Assembly (NCBI GenBank): GCA_946478975.1
Contig: CAMLEO010000152.1
Coordinates: 1-16,100 of the forward strand
Direction of reading: 5' to 3'
DNA length: 16,100 nt
DNA from: an uncultured Steroidobacter sp.
Lineage (GTDB): Bacteria > Pseudomonadota > Gammaproteobacteria > Steroidobacterales > Steroidobacteraceae
Below the pieces are notes generated by a model. It was not told the origin of the DNA, did no database searches, and saw only the letters and a program-made list of their open reading frames with translations. Made by a program: the position numbers and the translations under genes. Each line of letters begins with the position of its first letter. The first letter of the stretch is position 1. Shown here piece by piece: positions 7,518 through 14,211 of this stretch.

Positions 7518-7549
7518 TAGATGTTTCTCCCCGGAAGTTGAATGGGCCC

Positions 7550-7569
7550 GTACCGGCTGGTGCCGGTAC
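7550..7569 (-). promoter_or_regulatory. Perfect 8-bp hairpin in the potF leader
   Basis: GTACCGGC (7550-7557) and GCCGGTAC (7562-7569) form a perfect stem with a four-base loop, in the 92-base gap between the spuC stop and the potF start. There is no U-run, so it is not a typical terminator. Such hairpins within operons often mark RNA processing or stabilise the transcript of an abundant binding protein. That role is inference. Confidence 0.4.
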
Positions 7570-7609
7570 CGGCGCTGCGGGGAGGGTAACGCAGAAGCGG
7601 GGGGTCGGG

Positions 7610-8989
7610 CTACGGGGCGCCGGTTGCGGCGAGCGTCGCATCGAGCGCCTTGCGCGCCTTGTCGACCAGCTCGTCGATCTGCTCGTGAGTAATGACCAAT
7701 GGTGGTGCAATGATCATCGTGTCGCGCACCGCTCGCATTACCAATCCGTTGGCAATACACAAGTCGCGGCACAGCAGCCCCACGTTGCCGGGCTCCGGGA
7801 ATGCCTGCCGACGCGCTTTGTCCTTGACCAGTTCGAGCGCACCGATCAACCCGACCATGCGCGTCTCGCCGACCAATGGATGGTCGCTCAATTCATGCCA
7901 GCGCTGCTGCAGGTAGGGCCCGACATCGTCGTGCACTCGTTCGACGATGCGTTCGTCGCGCAGGATGTTGATGGCGGCACAGGCGACCGCGCAGGCGACG
8001 GGATGCCCTGAATAAGTGAAGCCATGGTGGAACTCGCCGCCCTTGCCGGTCACGACCTCGGCAACTCGGTCGCCCACCATCACGCCGCCGATCGGCAGAT
8101 AGCCCGACGACAGGCCCTTGGCGATCGGCATCAGATCGGGGCGAATGCCGTAGTACTCCGAGCCGAACCAGCGGCCGGTGCGCCCGAAGCCGCAGATCAC
8201 TTCGTCGGCGATCAGCAGGATGCCGTACTCGTCGACGATGCGTTGGATCTCCGGCCAATACGTCCCGGGCGGAATGATCACGCCGCCCGCGCCCTGGATC
8301 GGCTCGCCGATGAACGCCGCGACCTTCTCCGGCCCGAGCTCCAGAATCTTTTGTTCCAGCTCGCGCGCTGCCTTCAGCCCGAACTCTTCAGGCGACAGGT
8401 CGCCGCCTTCGCCGAACCAATACGGTTGACCGATGTGGACGATGCCAGGAATGGGCAAGCCGCCCTGCTCGTGCATGGGCTTCATGCCGCCGAGGCTGGC
8501 GCCCGCCATCGTGCTGCCGTGATAGGCGTTGCGACGGCTGATGATTACGGATTTTTCCGGCTGCCCGAGCACGCTCCAGTAATGGCGCACCATGCGCACG
8601 ACGGTGTCGTTCGCCTCGGAACCCGAACCCGTGAAGAAAACGTGCTTGAACTGCGGCGGCGTAACTTCCGCGAGCAACCGGGCGAGCTCGATCGCCGGCG
8701 GATGCGCCACCTGAAAGAAACTATTGTAGTAAGGCAGCTCCAGCAGCTGCTCGTAGGCGGCGTCGGCCAGCTCGCGCCGGCCATAGCCGAGATTCACACA
8801 CCACAGCCCGGACATGCCGTCGAGAATGCGACGGCCGCCGGACTCATATAGATAGACGCCCTCGGCACGAACGATGACCCGAGTTCCCTTCCTGCCAAGC
8901 GCGTCGTGATCGGTGAAGGGATGGATGTAATGGGCCGCATCGAGCGCCTGCCATTGCGTGGTGCTGCGCTCGGGGATGGAATGGGACAT
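7610..8989 (-). CDS. spuC: Putrescine:pyruvate aminotransferase SpuC (class III PLP)
   Basis: A 459-residue class III aminotransferase closely resembling P. aeruginosa SpuC: the N-terminal WQALDAAHYIHPFTD, LWCVNLGYG (62-70), GSGSEAND (121-128), ADEVICGFGRTG (261-272) with Asp262 for the PLP ring nitrogen, and the PLP lysine Lys291 in IAKGLSSGY. SpuC transfers the amino group of putrescine to pyruvate to give 4-aminobutyraldehyde, in the cytoplasm. The start at 8989 has no Shine-Dalgarno, but its A is shared with the stop of an eight-codon micro-ORF (TGATG), suggesting coupled re-initiation. It lies 33 bases after spuB, in the same operon. Other diamines, such as cadaverine, are possible substrates. 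Confidence 0.93.
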   Translation of the reverse strand: MSHSIPERSTTQWQALDAAHYIHPFTDHDALGRKGTRVIVRAEGVYLYESGGRRILDGMSGLWCVNLGYGRRELADAAYEQLLELPYYNSFFQVAHPPAIELARLLAEVTPPQFKHVFFTGSGSEANDTVVRMVRHYWSVLGQPEKSVIISRRNAYHGSTMAGASLGGMKPMHEQGGLPIPGIVHIGQPYWFGEGGDLSPEEFGLKAARELEQKILELGPEKVAAFIGEPIQGAGGVIIPPGTYWPEIQRIVDEYGILLIADEVICGFGRTGRWFGSEYYGIRPDLMPIAKGLSSGYLPIGGVMVGDRVAEVVTGKGGEFHHGFTYSGHPVACAVACAAINILRDERIVERVHDDVGPYLQQRWHELSDHPLVGETRMVGLIGALELVKDKARRQAFPEPGNVGLLCRDLCIANGLVMRAVRDTMIIAPPLVITHEQIDELVDKARKALDATLAATGAP

Positions 8990-9015
8990 CAGCGAAAACG
9001 ACGAAAGTAAGTCAT
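8989..9015 (-). CDS. Candidate micro-ORF MTYFRRFR between spuB and spuC
   Basis: In the 33-base gap after the spuB stop, an ATG at 9015 is preceded by GAGAG and opens eight codons (Met-Thr-Tyr-Phe-Arg-Arg-Phe-Arg). The TGA at 8991-8989 overlaps the spuC ATG by one base. spuC itself lacks a Shine-Dalgarno, so ribosomes may enter through the micro-ORF. Three arginine codons in eight are notable next to polyamine genes, since short arginine- or ornithine-sensing leader peptides are known in this pathway (speF leader). It could easily be chance. Confidence 0.25.
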   Translation of the reverse strand: MTYFRRFR

Positions 9016-9022
9016 GGCTCTC

Positions 9023-10357
9023 TTAGACGTTCAATAACAGGTGCTCGCGCTCCCAGGAGCTGATCACCTGCAAAAAGGTTTCGTATTCGTTCTCCTTCAC
9101 CGCCGCGTAGGCAATGACGAAGCGCTCGCCGAGGATTTCGATCAGCGGCCGGCAGTCACGCAGCAGCCGCAACGAATCTTCGATGTTTCGAGGCAGAGAG
9201 AACGGCAAGTCATAAGCGCTGCCGGTGATGGGCTCGCTCGGCTTGAGTCCTTCGACCATGCCGAGATAGCCGCACGCCAGCGAGGCGGCGATCGCTAAGT
9301 AGGGATTGGCGTCCGCGCCGGCGATGCGATTTTCGACGCGACGGTTTTTGGGATTGGACACCGGCACTCGCAGACCGGCGGTGCGGTTGTCGTAACCCCA
9401 TTGAGTGTTGATCGGCGCTGAATAGTGCCGGGTGATGCGCCGATACGAATTCACATTCGGCGCAAACAGCGACATCGCCGCCGGCAGGTATTTCTGCAGA
9501 CCGGCGATGTGCGAAAAGAACAGCTGCGACGGCCGACCTTCGCCATCGCTGAAAATGTTGTTGCCGGTGCGCCGGTCGACGACGCTCTGGTGAATGTGCA
9601 TGGCGCTGCCCGGCTCGCGAGCCATCGGCTTGGCCATGAACGTCGCATACATCTTGTGACGCAGGGCCGCTTCACGCGCGGTGCGCTTGAACAGGAACAC
9701 CTGGTCGGCGAGCGACTGTGCATTCCCGTGCAGCAGGTTGATTTCCATCTGCGCCGCGCCGTCTTCGTGAATCAGCGTGTCTATCTCGATGTCCTGCGCC
9801 TCGCAGAACGCATACATATCGTCGAACAGCGGATCGAACTCGTTGACCGCGGCGATCGAATACGACTGGCGGCCGATTTCCGGACGACCCGAGCGGCCGA
9901 TCGGCGGCTTCAATGGATAGTCGGAGTCGGTGTTCGGCTCGATCAAATAAAACTCGAGCTCGGGCGCCACCACCGGATCCCAACCGTGCTGCGCGTACAA
10001 CTCCAGCACGTGCTGTAACACGTAGCGCGGCGCCATCGTCACCGGACGGCCATCCGAATAGAAACTATCGTGAATCACCGAGGCCGTCGGCTCGGCCGCC
10101 CACGGCACCACGCGAACGGTGCTGGGATCGGCACGCATCACCACGTCGATTTCCGACGGGCTGATGGCGCGCTCGTCATCCGGGTAATCGCCGGTGACGG
10201 TTTGCAGAAAGATACTTTCCGGCAGGCGCATGCCTTCCTCTTCGGCGAACTTCGCCGCGGGCATCACCTTGCCTCGTGCCACTCCGGCCATGTCAGGAAT
10301 GATGGCCTCGCACTCGGCAATGCCGTGTTCTTTGAAAAATTGTTGAATGCCGCTCAT
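9023..10357 (-). CDS. spuB: Gamma-glutamylputrescine synthetase SpuB/PuuA (glutamine synthetase family)
   Basis: A 444-residue glutamine-synthetase-fold enzyme. Metal and substrate residues are visible: PELEFYL (132-138), HEDGAAQMEINL (197-208) with Glu198 and Glu205, KPMAREPGSAMHIHQ (243-257), RHYSAPINTQWG and the late NRIAGADANPYL. The family ligates glutamate to the amine of putrescine using ATP, the first step of the gamma-glutamyl (Puu) pathway. The context with spuA, puuB, spuC and potFGHI distinguishes it from GlnA. The start ATG 10357 has an excellent Shine-Dalgarno, AAGGTGATC, inside the end of spuA, and the intergenic gap is four bases. A longer open frame beyond 10357 runs in the spuA region and is not coding. 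Confidence 0.93.
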   Translation of the reverse strand: MSGIQQFFKEHGIAECEAIIPDMAGVARGKVMPAAKFAEEEGMRLPESIFLQTVTGDYPDDERAISPSEIDVVMRADPSTVRVVPWAAEPTASVIHDSFYSDGRPVTMAPRYVLQHVLELYAQHGWDPVVAPELEFYLIEPNTDSDYPLKPPIGRSGRPEIGRQSYSIAAVNEFDPLFDDMYAFCEAQDIEIDTLIHEDGAAQMEINLLHGNAQSLADQVFLFKRTAREAALRHKMYATFMAKPMAREPGSAMHIHQSVVDRRTGNNIFSDGEGRPSQLFFSHIAGLQKYLPAAMSLFAPNVNSYRRITRHYSAPINTQWGYDNRTAGLRVPVSNPKNRRVENRIAGADANPYLAIAASLACGYLGMVEGLKPSEPITGSAYDLPFSLPRNIEDSLRLLRDCRPLIEILGERFVIAYAAVKENEYETFLQVISSWEREHLLLNV

Positions 10358-10361
10358 ACGA

Positions 10362-11126
10362 TCACCTTGCCGCACGCTGGCGGGCACGCTCGCGCGCAGC
10401 TTCACCAAAAGCGGCGAACAGCGCGCGCGAAAAACGGTTGTCCTTGAACTTCCACTCGGGATGCCATTGCACTCCGAGCGCGAGCGACGGCGCGTCCGCC
10501 ACTCGAAAAGCTTCAATCACTCCATCCGGTGCGCGGGCTTCGACGACCAGCCCCGCGCCCAGGGTTTGCACTCCTTGGGAGTGCAGCGAATTCACCTTCA
10601 ACCGCGGCTCGCCCGCGAGGCGCTCCAACGTGCCGCCCGGCGTCAGCTCGATCTCGTGCGCCGGCCCGTACTGCTCATCGAGCGGCGCGTCCTTGTCCTC
10701 GCGATGATCGCGATAGCCCGGCACTTCCTGCAGCTTCTGCCAGAGCGTGCCGCCGAACGCGACGTTCATCTCCTGGAAACCGCGGCACACCGCGAGCAGC
10801 GGCAGGCCTGCTTCGACGACGCGCGGAATCATCGGCAGCGTCGTCGCGTCCCTCCACGCGTCGTGCAACGTGCCCGGATCGCTCGCCGGCCCGTTGTATC
10901 GATGCGGCTCGACATTCGAGGGACTGCCTGTGAGCAGGATTCCATCGAAGTCCGCGAGCAGCTCACGCGCTTCCAATCCGTCGCCCAGCGATGGAATCAA
11001 GACCGGCACTGCTTGAGCGCCTTCCGCCACCGCGGCGATGTATTTCTCGCCGACGCAGTGGAAGTAGTGGTGGCCCAACAGGCGGCGATCCGCCGGGATG
11101 CCGATGAGCGGTTTGCGAGTAGACAC
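10362..11126 (-). CDS. spuA: Gamma-glutamyl-GABA hydrolase SpuA/PuuD (class I glutamine amidotransferase-like)
   Basis: 254 residues of the peptidase C26 / class I amidotransferase family. The nucleophile is Cys114 in LLAVCRGFQEMNVAFGG, with His222 and Glu224 in GVQWHPEWK completing the triad. An oxyanion region, LLTGSPSNVEP (64-74), is also present. PuuD/SpuA enzymes hydrolyse gamma-glutamyl-GABA to GABA and glutamate, the last gamma-glutamyl step. It is the first gene of the operon and starts with GTG at 11126; an in-frame stop lies about 33 bases upstream, so no longer start exists. No clear Shine-Dalgarno is seen. An ATCTTAAAC element sits directly before the start. Confidence 0.92.
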   Translation of the reverse strand: MSTRKPLIGIPADRRLLGHHYFHCVGEKYIAAVAEGAQAVPVLIPSLGDGLEARELLADFDGILLTGSPSNVEPHRYNGPASDPGTLHDAWRDATTLPMIPRVVEAGLPLLAVCRGFQEMNVAFGGTLWQKLQEVPGYRDHREDKDAPLDEQYGPAHEIELTPGGTLERLAGEPRLKVNSLHSQGVQTLGAGLVVEARAPDGVIEAFRVADAPSLALGVQWHPEWKFKDNRFSRALFAAFGEAARERARQRAAR

Positions 11127-11502
11127 GTTTAAGATCTTTAACAGCCGGCGGGATCACCGGCCCGATCGCGAGGCGCCATTTAAGCACATCTGGGCCCGGG
11201 CCGCCTCTCCGAGCATGGAAGATGGAGGCGAAGCTCAGCTATTTCAATGAGTTAGTTTGAGTCCAGGGCGCATCGCCCCCTTGCCGCCACTGCGCCGCGC
11301 TCGCTATCCTCGCCGCGGGTTCAGCTCGCGGCTGCCCGACGAGCAGCCCCTAAATCTTAAACAGGTATCCCCTCATGGCGGTCACTGACTCCGCGACATC
11401 GCTGGCCGCATTTCACGAGCGCTGCCCTCATGAGCGCTTTATTACTGCGCGAGTCGCAGATGTGCGCGGGACCCCTCGCAGGGAGCGCGTGGCGGCCCAA
11501 CC
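11127..11502. promoter_or_regulatory. Divergent control region between spuA and puuB
   Basis: A 376-base stretch with no convincing long gene. Toward puuB there is TTGCCG-18-TATCCT (11281-11310). Toward spuA the best match is TTGAAA (minus strand, 11247-11242), 17 bases before a poor -10, CATCTT. A near-repeated element, ATCTTAAAC, occurs at 11135-11127 (minus) and 11354-11362 (plus), close to both transcripts. A 6-bp hairpin, GGCTGC/GCAGCC (11330-11348), lies in the puuB leader. A 44-codon ORF occupies 11375-11509. I see no sigma54 -24/-12 element. Confidence 0.5.
11281..11310 (+). promoter_or_regulatory. Candidate promoter for puuB
   Basis: TTGCCG (11281-11286) and TATCCT (11305-11310), 18 bases apart, each match the sigma70 consensus at four of six positions. 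Transcription from about 11317 would give a leader of roughly 185 bases containing the hairpin at 11330-11348 and the 44-codon ORF. Confidence 0.3.
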
Positions 11503-11509
11503 ATGCTGA
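11375..11509 (+). CDS. Possible 44-residue upstream ORF overlapping the puuB start
   Basis: An ATG at 11375 opens 44 codons (MAVTDSATSLAAFHERC onward, ending VAAQPC) and stops at TGA 11507-11509. It overlaps puuB's first ATG (11503) by seven bases and ends two bases before the second ATG (11512). The Shine-Dalgarno is poor (AGG, ten bases). puuB has no Shine-Dalgarno of its own, so coupled translation is possible. The peptide is unrecognised and Arg-rich at its C-terminus. It may be chance. Confidence 0.22.
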   Translation: MAVTDSATSLAAFHERCPHERFITARVADVRGTPRRERVAAQPC

Positions 11510-12783
11510 AGATGAACGCCGACATTTCGTACTACGCCGCTTCCGCCAATCCGGCACCCGAACATCCCTCCCTGCGAGGCGATGTCAGCGCCGACGTGTG
11601 CGTGATCGGTGGCGGCATCGCGGGCTGCTCGACTGCGCTGGAACTCGCGGAGCGCGGGTATCGAGTCGTGCTGCTCGAAGGTCAACGCGTCGGCTGGGGC
11701 GCGTCGGGGCGTAGCGGCGGACAGGCGATCACCGGCTTCGCGAGCGGACAAACCAAGCTGGTTCAACAAGTCGGCGCCGCGAACGCGCGTCGCATGTGGG
11801 ACATCTCCCTCGAAGGGTTGCAGCTCATTCGCGACCGAGTCGCCAAATATCAGATTGACTGCGATCTGCACTGGGGCCAGATGCACGTCGCCATCAAGCC
11901 TCGTCAACGCGACGACCTGCTCCACGAGCAGCGCGAGGCCGAAGAAAAATACGGCTATCGACAGCTGCGATTGCTGGAACGAGCGGAAGTCGAATCGCTG
12001 CTCGAAACACAACGCTACTGCGCCGGCCTTTACGACAGCGGCAGCGGTCATCTGCATCCACTCAATTACACCTTGGGCCTGGCGGCCGCCGCGAGCGCAG
12101 CTGGCGTGACGATCTATGAGCGGTCGCTGGTCACGAATGTTTCTTATGACAGCCCCGCGGTTGTGAGCACAGACAGCGGCAAGGTGCGAGCAAAGTTCGT
12201 CGTCCTGTGCGGGAACGCGTATCTCGACAAGCTGGTGCCGTCATTGCGTTCGCGCATCATGCCAGTCGGCACTTACATCGTTGCCACCGAATCGCTGGGC
12301 GAAGCACGCATGCAGCGACTCATGCGCGAGAACATCGCAGTCACCGACACCAACTTCGTGTTGGATTACTTCAGGCGCTCCGCGGATCATCGCCTCTTGT
12401 TCGGCGGTCGCGTCAGCTACTCCGGCTCGGATGCGTTCGACACCGCGACCGCCACTCGCAAGCGCATGTTGAAAGTGTTTCCTCAGCTCGCCGACACGCG
12501 CATCGAATATGCGTGGGGCGGATATGTCGATATCACAATGAGCCGCGCGCCCGATTTCGGCCGGCTCGCGCCTCATGTTTATTACTTACAAGGCTTCTCG
12601 GGCCATGGCATCGCGCTCACCGGCGTCGCGGGACGACTGGTCGCCGAAGCGATCGCCGGCCAGGCGGAACGATTCGATTTATTCACCAAGCTCCAGCATC
12701 GCGATTTCCCCGGGGGCGAGCTGCTGCGAATGCCGGCGCTGGTGCTGGCAATGTTGTGGTATCGCGCGCGGGATTGGCTCTAG
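11503..12783 (+). CDS. puuB: Gamma-glutamylputrescine oxidase PuuB (FAD-dependent, DAO family)
   Basis: 426 residues with an FAD/Rossmann fingerprint, DVCVIGGGIAGCSTALELAE (31-50), then GWGASGRSGGQ (68-78) and a C-terminal YLQGFSGHGIALTGVAGRL that closes the FAD site. SYYAASAN near the N-terminus and CGTQ-like MPVGTYI are close to E. coli PuuB. It oxidises gamma-glutamylputrescine to the gamma-glutamyl aldehyde, releasing ammonia and hydrogen peroxide. Start 11503 is taken; ATG 11512 leaves five residues before SYYAASAN, closer to the six in E. coli, and is equally likely. It is divergent from spuA and spuB, which supply its substrate and act after it. It ends in a CTAG shared with the HxlR gene. 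Confidence 0.92.
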   Translation: MLKMNADISYYAASANPAPEHPSLRGDVSADVCVIGGGIAGCSTALELAERGYRVVLLEGQRVGWGASGRSGGQAITGFASGQTKLVQQVGAANARRMWDISLEGLQLIRDRVAKYQIDCDLHWGQMHVAIKPRQRDDLLHEQREAEEKYGYRQLRLLERAEVESLLETQRYCAGLYDSGSGHLHPLNYTLGLAAAASAAGVTIYERSLVTNVSYDSPAVVSTDSGKVRAKFVVLCGNAYLDKLVPSLRSRIMPVGTYIVATESLGEARMQRLMRENIAVTDTNFVLDYFRRSADHRLLFGGRVSYSGSDAFDTATATRKRMLKVFPQLADTRIEYAWGGYVDITMSRAPDFGRLAPHVYYLQGFSGHGIALTGVAGRLVAEAIAGQAERFDLFTKLQHRDFPGGELLRMPALVLAMLWYRARDWL

Positions 12784-13304
12784 CGACTTTGTTTGACGGC
12801 AGCCGCGTACGCATCACTCAAGCGCTGTAGAACGCTCGGGCCTGCCGCTGCCCGCGCCGGGCGCTTGCCCAGATGCAACACGCGCAGCTCATCCATGAAC
12901 TGCTCCCACATCGGCGGGCCGCCCTCGAACAGCAGCCGCGCCCGCACGCTGAGCTCTCGCGTCACCGGCAAATGGCGGCGGCCCCATTCTCCGAGCGTCG
13001 CCATCACCGGTACGAGTTGAATCGCCGCCTCCGTCAGACTGTAGATCACCTTCTGCTTGTGCGTTGGATCGGGCGCGCTGGTGATCAACCCCACTTCCTG
13101 CAGGTGTTTGAGCCGCGACGACAGGATGTTGGAAGCGATGCCTTCCATGTTGTTGGTCAGCAGCTCCCGAAAATGCCGGTAGTTGCCGAACATCATGTCG
13201 CGCAGGACCACCAGGTTCCAGCGATCGCCGATCACCTCGCTGGCGAGGTTGATGGCGCAGCCGGAGCGCACTTCGAGCGCGGCACTGTCGATCTTGGTGG
13301 TCAT
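12780..13304 (-). CDS. HxlR-family winged-helix transcriptional regulator
   Basis: 174 residues from ATG 13304; the open frame continues upstream only through the operator region. Residues 16-40 (CAINLASEVIGDRWNLVVLRD) and the helix-turn-helix and wing (MEGIASNILSSRLKHLQEVGLI, then YSLTEA) are the HxlR signature. The N-terminal Cys16 lies where some HxlR proteins (YodB, HypR) carry a redox-sensing cysteine; whether it senses anything is unknown. The C-terminal extension of about 60 residues is longer than in minimal HxlR proteins. It is divergent from the YCII gene, with paired inverted repeats between, so it probably represses itself and that gene. No good Shine-Dalgarno. The stop overlaps puuB by four bases. 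Confidence 0.9.
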   Translation of the reverse strand: MTTKIDSAALEVRSGCAINLASEVIGDRWNLVVLRDMMFGNYRHFRELLTNNMEGIASNILSSRLKHLQEVGLITSAPDPTHKQKVIYSLTEAAIQLVPVMATLGEWGRRHLPVTRELSVRARLLFEGGPPMWEQFMDELRVLHLGKRPARAAAGPSVLQRLSDAYAAAVKQSR

Positions 13305-13321
13305 GGCGGGATCGTCATACT

Positions 13322-13376
13322 GGTTGCATTGTGCAACCGGATTGGCTAACGTAGCAACCAGTTGCAACATGCAACC
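13322..13376. promoter_or_regulatory. Paired inverted repeats, likely HxlR operator
   Basis: Two copies of GTTGCA-N3-TGCAAC are visible. Site 1 is 13322-13338, with perfect 7-base arms around TTG; site 2 is 13361-13375, with 6-base arms around ACA. A further GCAACC lies between them at 13354. Their centres are 38 bases apart. They sit between the divergent regulator and YCII starts and overlap any reasonable promoter, including TTGCAT (13324)-17-TAACGT (13347). Confidence 0.65.
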
Positions 13377-13405
13377 GGTTTTCACCCCATCCAGGAGCGC
13401 CTGTC

Positions 13406-13777
13406 ATGAAATTTTTGTGTGTCTGCCACTACGATGCCGATGCCTTCGCCAGGCTCACGCCCAAGGACTTCGAAAAACTGCAGGCGATGTGCGGCGAGCA
13501 CGACGCACGCTTCAAGGCATCAGGGAAAGTGAAGTTGATCGGTTCGCTCGGCATGCCGGCCGAGTCACGAACACTGCGCGTGCAGAACGCCAAGGTCACC
13601 GAGGAGTCCGGTCCGTACGTGAACACCAAGGAGCCGTTCGGTGCGTTCTTTATCGTCGAGGCGGAGAACATCGACGAAGCAGTGCGCGTTGCGCGCCTGC
13701 ATCCGGGCACTCACATCGGCGAATTGTTTGGCGGCGGCATCGAAGTCCGGCCGATCGAAAGCTTCGAGCAGCTGTGA
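13406..13777 (+). CDS. YCII-related domain protein
   Basis: A 123-residue cytoplasmic protein of the YciI/DGPF-like family: a short alpha/beta fold starting MKFLCVCHYDADAF, a central GPYVNTKEPFGAFFIVEAENIDEA-type stretch and C-terminal HPGTHIGE and GGGIEVRPIE. The start has a strong Shine-Dalgarno, AGGAG, eight bases upstream. The biochemical role is poorly defined in the family; some members cleave small chlorinated or ring compounds, and many accompany stress-type or extracytoplasmic-factor regulators. Here it is the probable target of the divergent HxlR regulator. Four bases separate its stop from the convergent queD end, with no terminator between. Confidence 0.85.
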   Translation: MKFLCVCHYDADAFARLTPKDFEKLQAMCGEHDARFKASGKVKLIGSLGMPAESRTLRVQNAKVTEESGPYVNTKEPFGAFFIVEAENIDEAVRVARLHPGTHIGELFGGGIEVRPIESFEQL

Positions 13778-13781
13778 GCGA

Positions 13782-14141
13782 TCAGGCCTCGCCGCGATAT
13801 TCGCAGCCGCTGGTGCAGGTCTCGTGGATCACCACTTTGCTCAACAGCGGCAGCACGGGCCTCGCCTGCTCCCACACCCAGCGGGCCAGGTTTTCGCTGG
13901 TGGGATTCTCGAGCCCGGGAATCTCGTTCAAATAGTGATGATCGAGGCGGTCGTAGATGGGCTGAAACGCGCTCTTCACATCGGCGAAGTCCATGACCCA
14001 GCCGGTGTGCGCGTTCACGCCGCCGCTCAAGTGCAGCTCGATGCGAAACGAATGGCCATGCAGGCGCGCGCACTTGTGCCCCGCCGGCACGTTCGGCAGG
14101 CGATGCGCAGCTTCGATGGTGAAGACTCTGAAAATGTTCAT
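13782..14141 (-). CDS. queD: 6-carboxytetrahydropterin synthase QueD
   Basis: 119 residues closely matching E. coli QueD. Zinc ligands are His13 (AAHRL), His28 and His30 (LHGHS). The catalytic Cys24 is in [10 protein letters not shown], with the DRLDHHYLN pair at 64-72 and HETCTSGC (106-113). It converts 7,8-dihydroneopterin triphosphate to 6-carboxy-tetrahydropterin in queuosine (preQ0) synthesis. No other que gene is adjacent. The start has no Shine-Dalgarno and a terminator lies directly upstream, leaving no room for a separate promoter after it. Expression probably depends on read-through or on a promoter overlapping the hairpin. Confidence 0.93.
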   Translation of the reverse strand: MNIFRVFTIEAAHRLPNVPAGHKCARLHGHSFRIELHLSGGVNAHTGWVMDFADVKSAFQPIYDRLDHHYLNEIPGLENPTSENLARWVWEQARPVLPLLSKVVIHETCTSGCEYRGEA

Positions 14142-14147
14142 GGCATG

Positions 14148-14176
14148 AAAAAAGGCGCCGCGGTGCGGCGCCTTTT
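14148..14176 (-). terminator. Strong intrinsic terminator, usable on both strands
   Basis: GGCGCCGC (14154-14161) and GCGGCGCC (14165-14172) form an 8-bp stem with a 3-base loop, extended by A-T pairs. The A6 at 14148-14153 gives a six-base U-run on the minus strand, and T4 at 14173-14176 serves the plus strand. It ends the transcript of the cysteine-rich gene and lies seven bases from the queD ATG. Confidence 0.85.
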
Positions 14177-14211
14177 ATAACTCATTCAGCTGCAACGAGC
14201 AGCGGCGTCAA

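Noticed and set aside
5484..7520. A 678-codon open frame on the plus strand
   Set aside because: It lies exactly antisense to potG and potF, which are unmistakable. The translation is His/Arg/Asp/Leu-rich with no domain, as expected from antisense to GC-rich coding sequence.
7550..7569. Terminator between spuC and potF
   Set aside because: The hairpin is perfect but no U-run follows on the minus strand, and the genes belong to one functional unit.
7518..7772. Longer start for potF
   Set aside because: It would run into the 3' end of spuC and put an unrelated Arg-rich segment in front of the lipoprotein signal peptide.
10358..10516. Longer start for spuB
   Set aside because: The extension overlaps the 3' end of spuA and has no family similarity. 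ATG 10357 has a very good Shine-Dalgarno.
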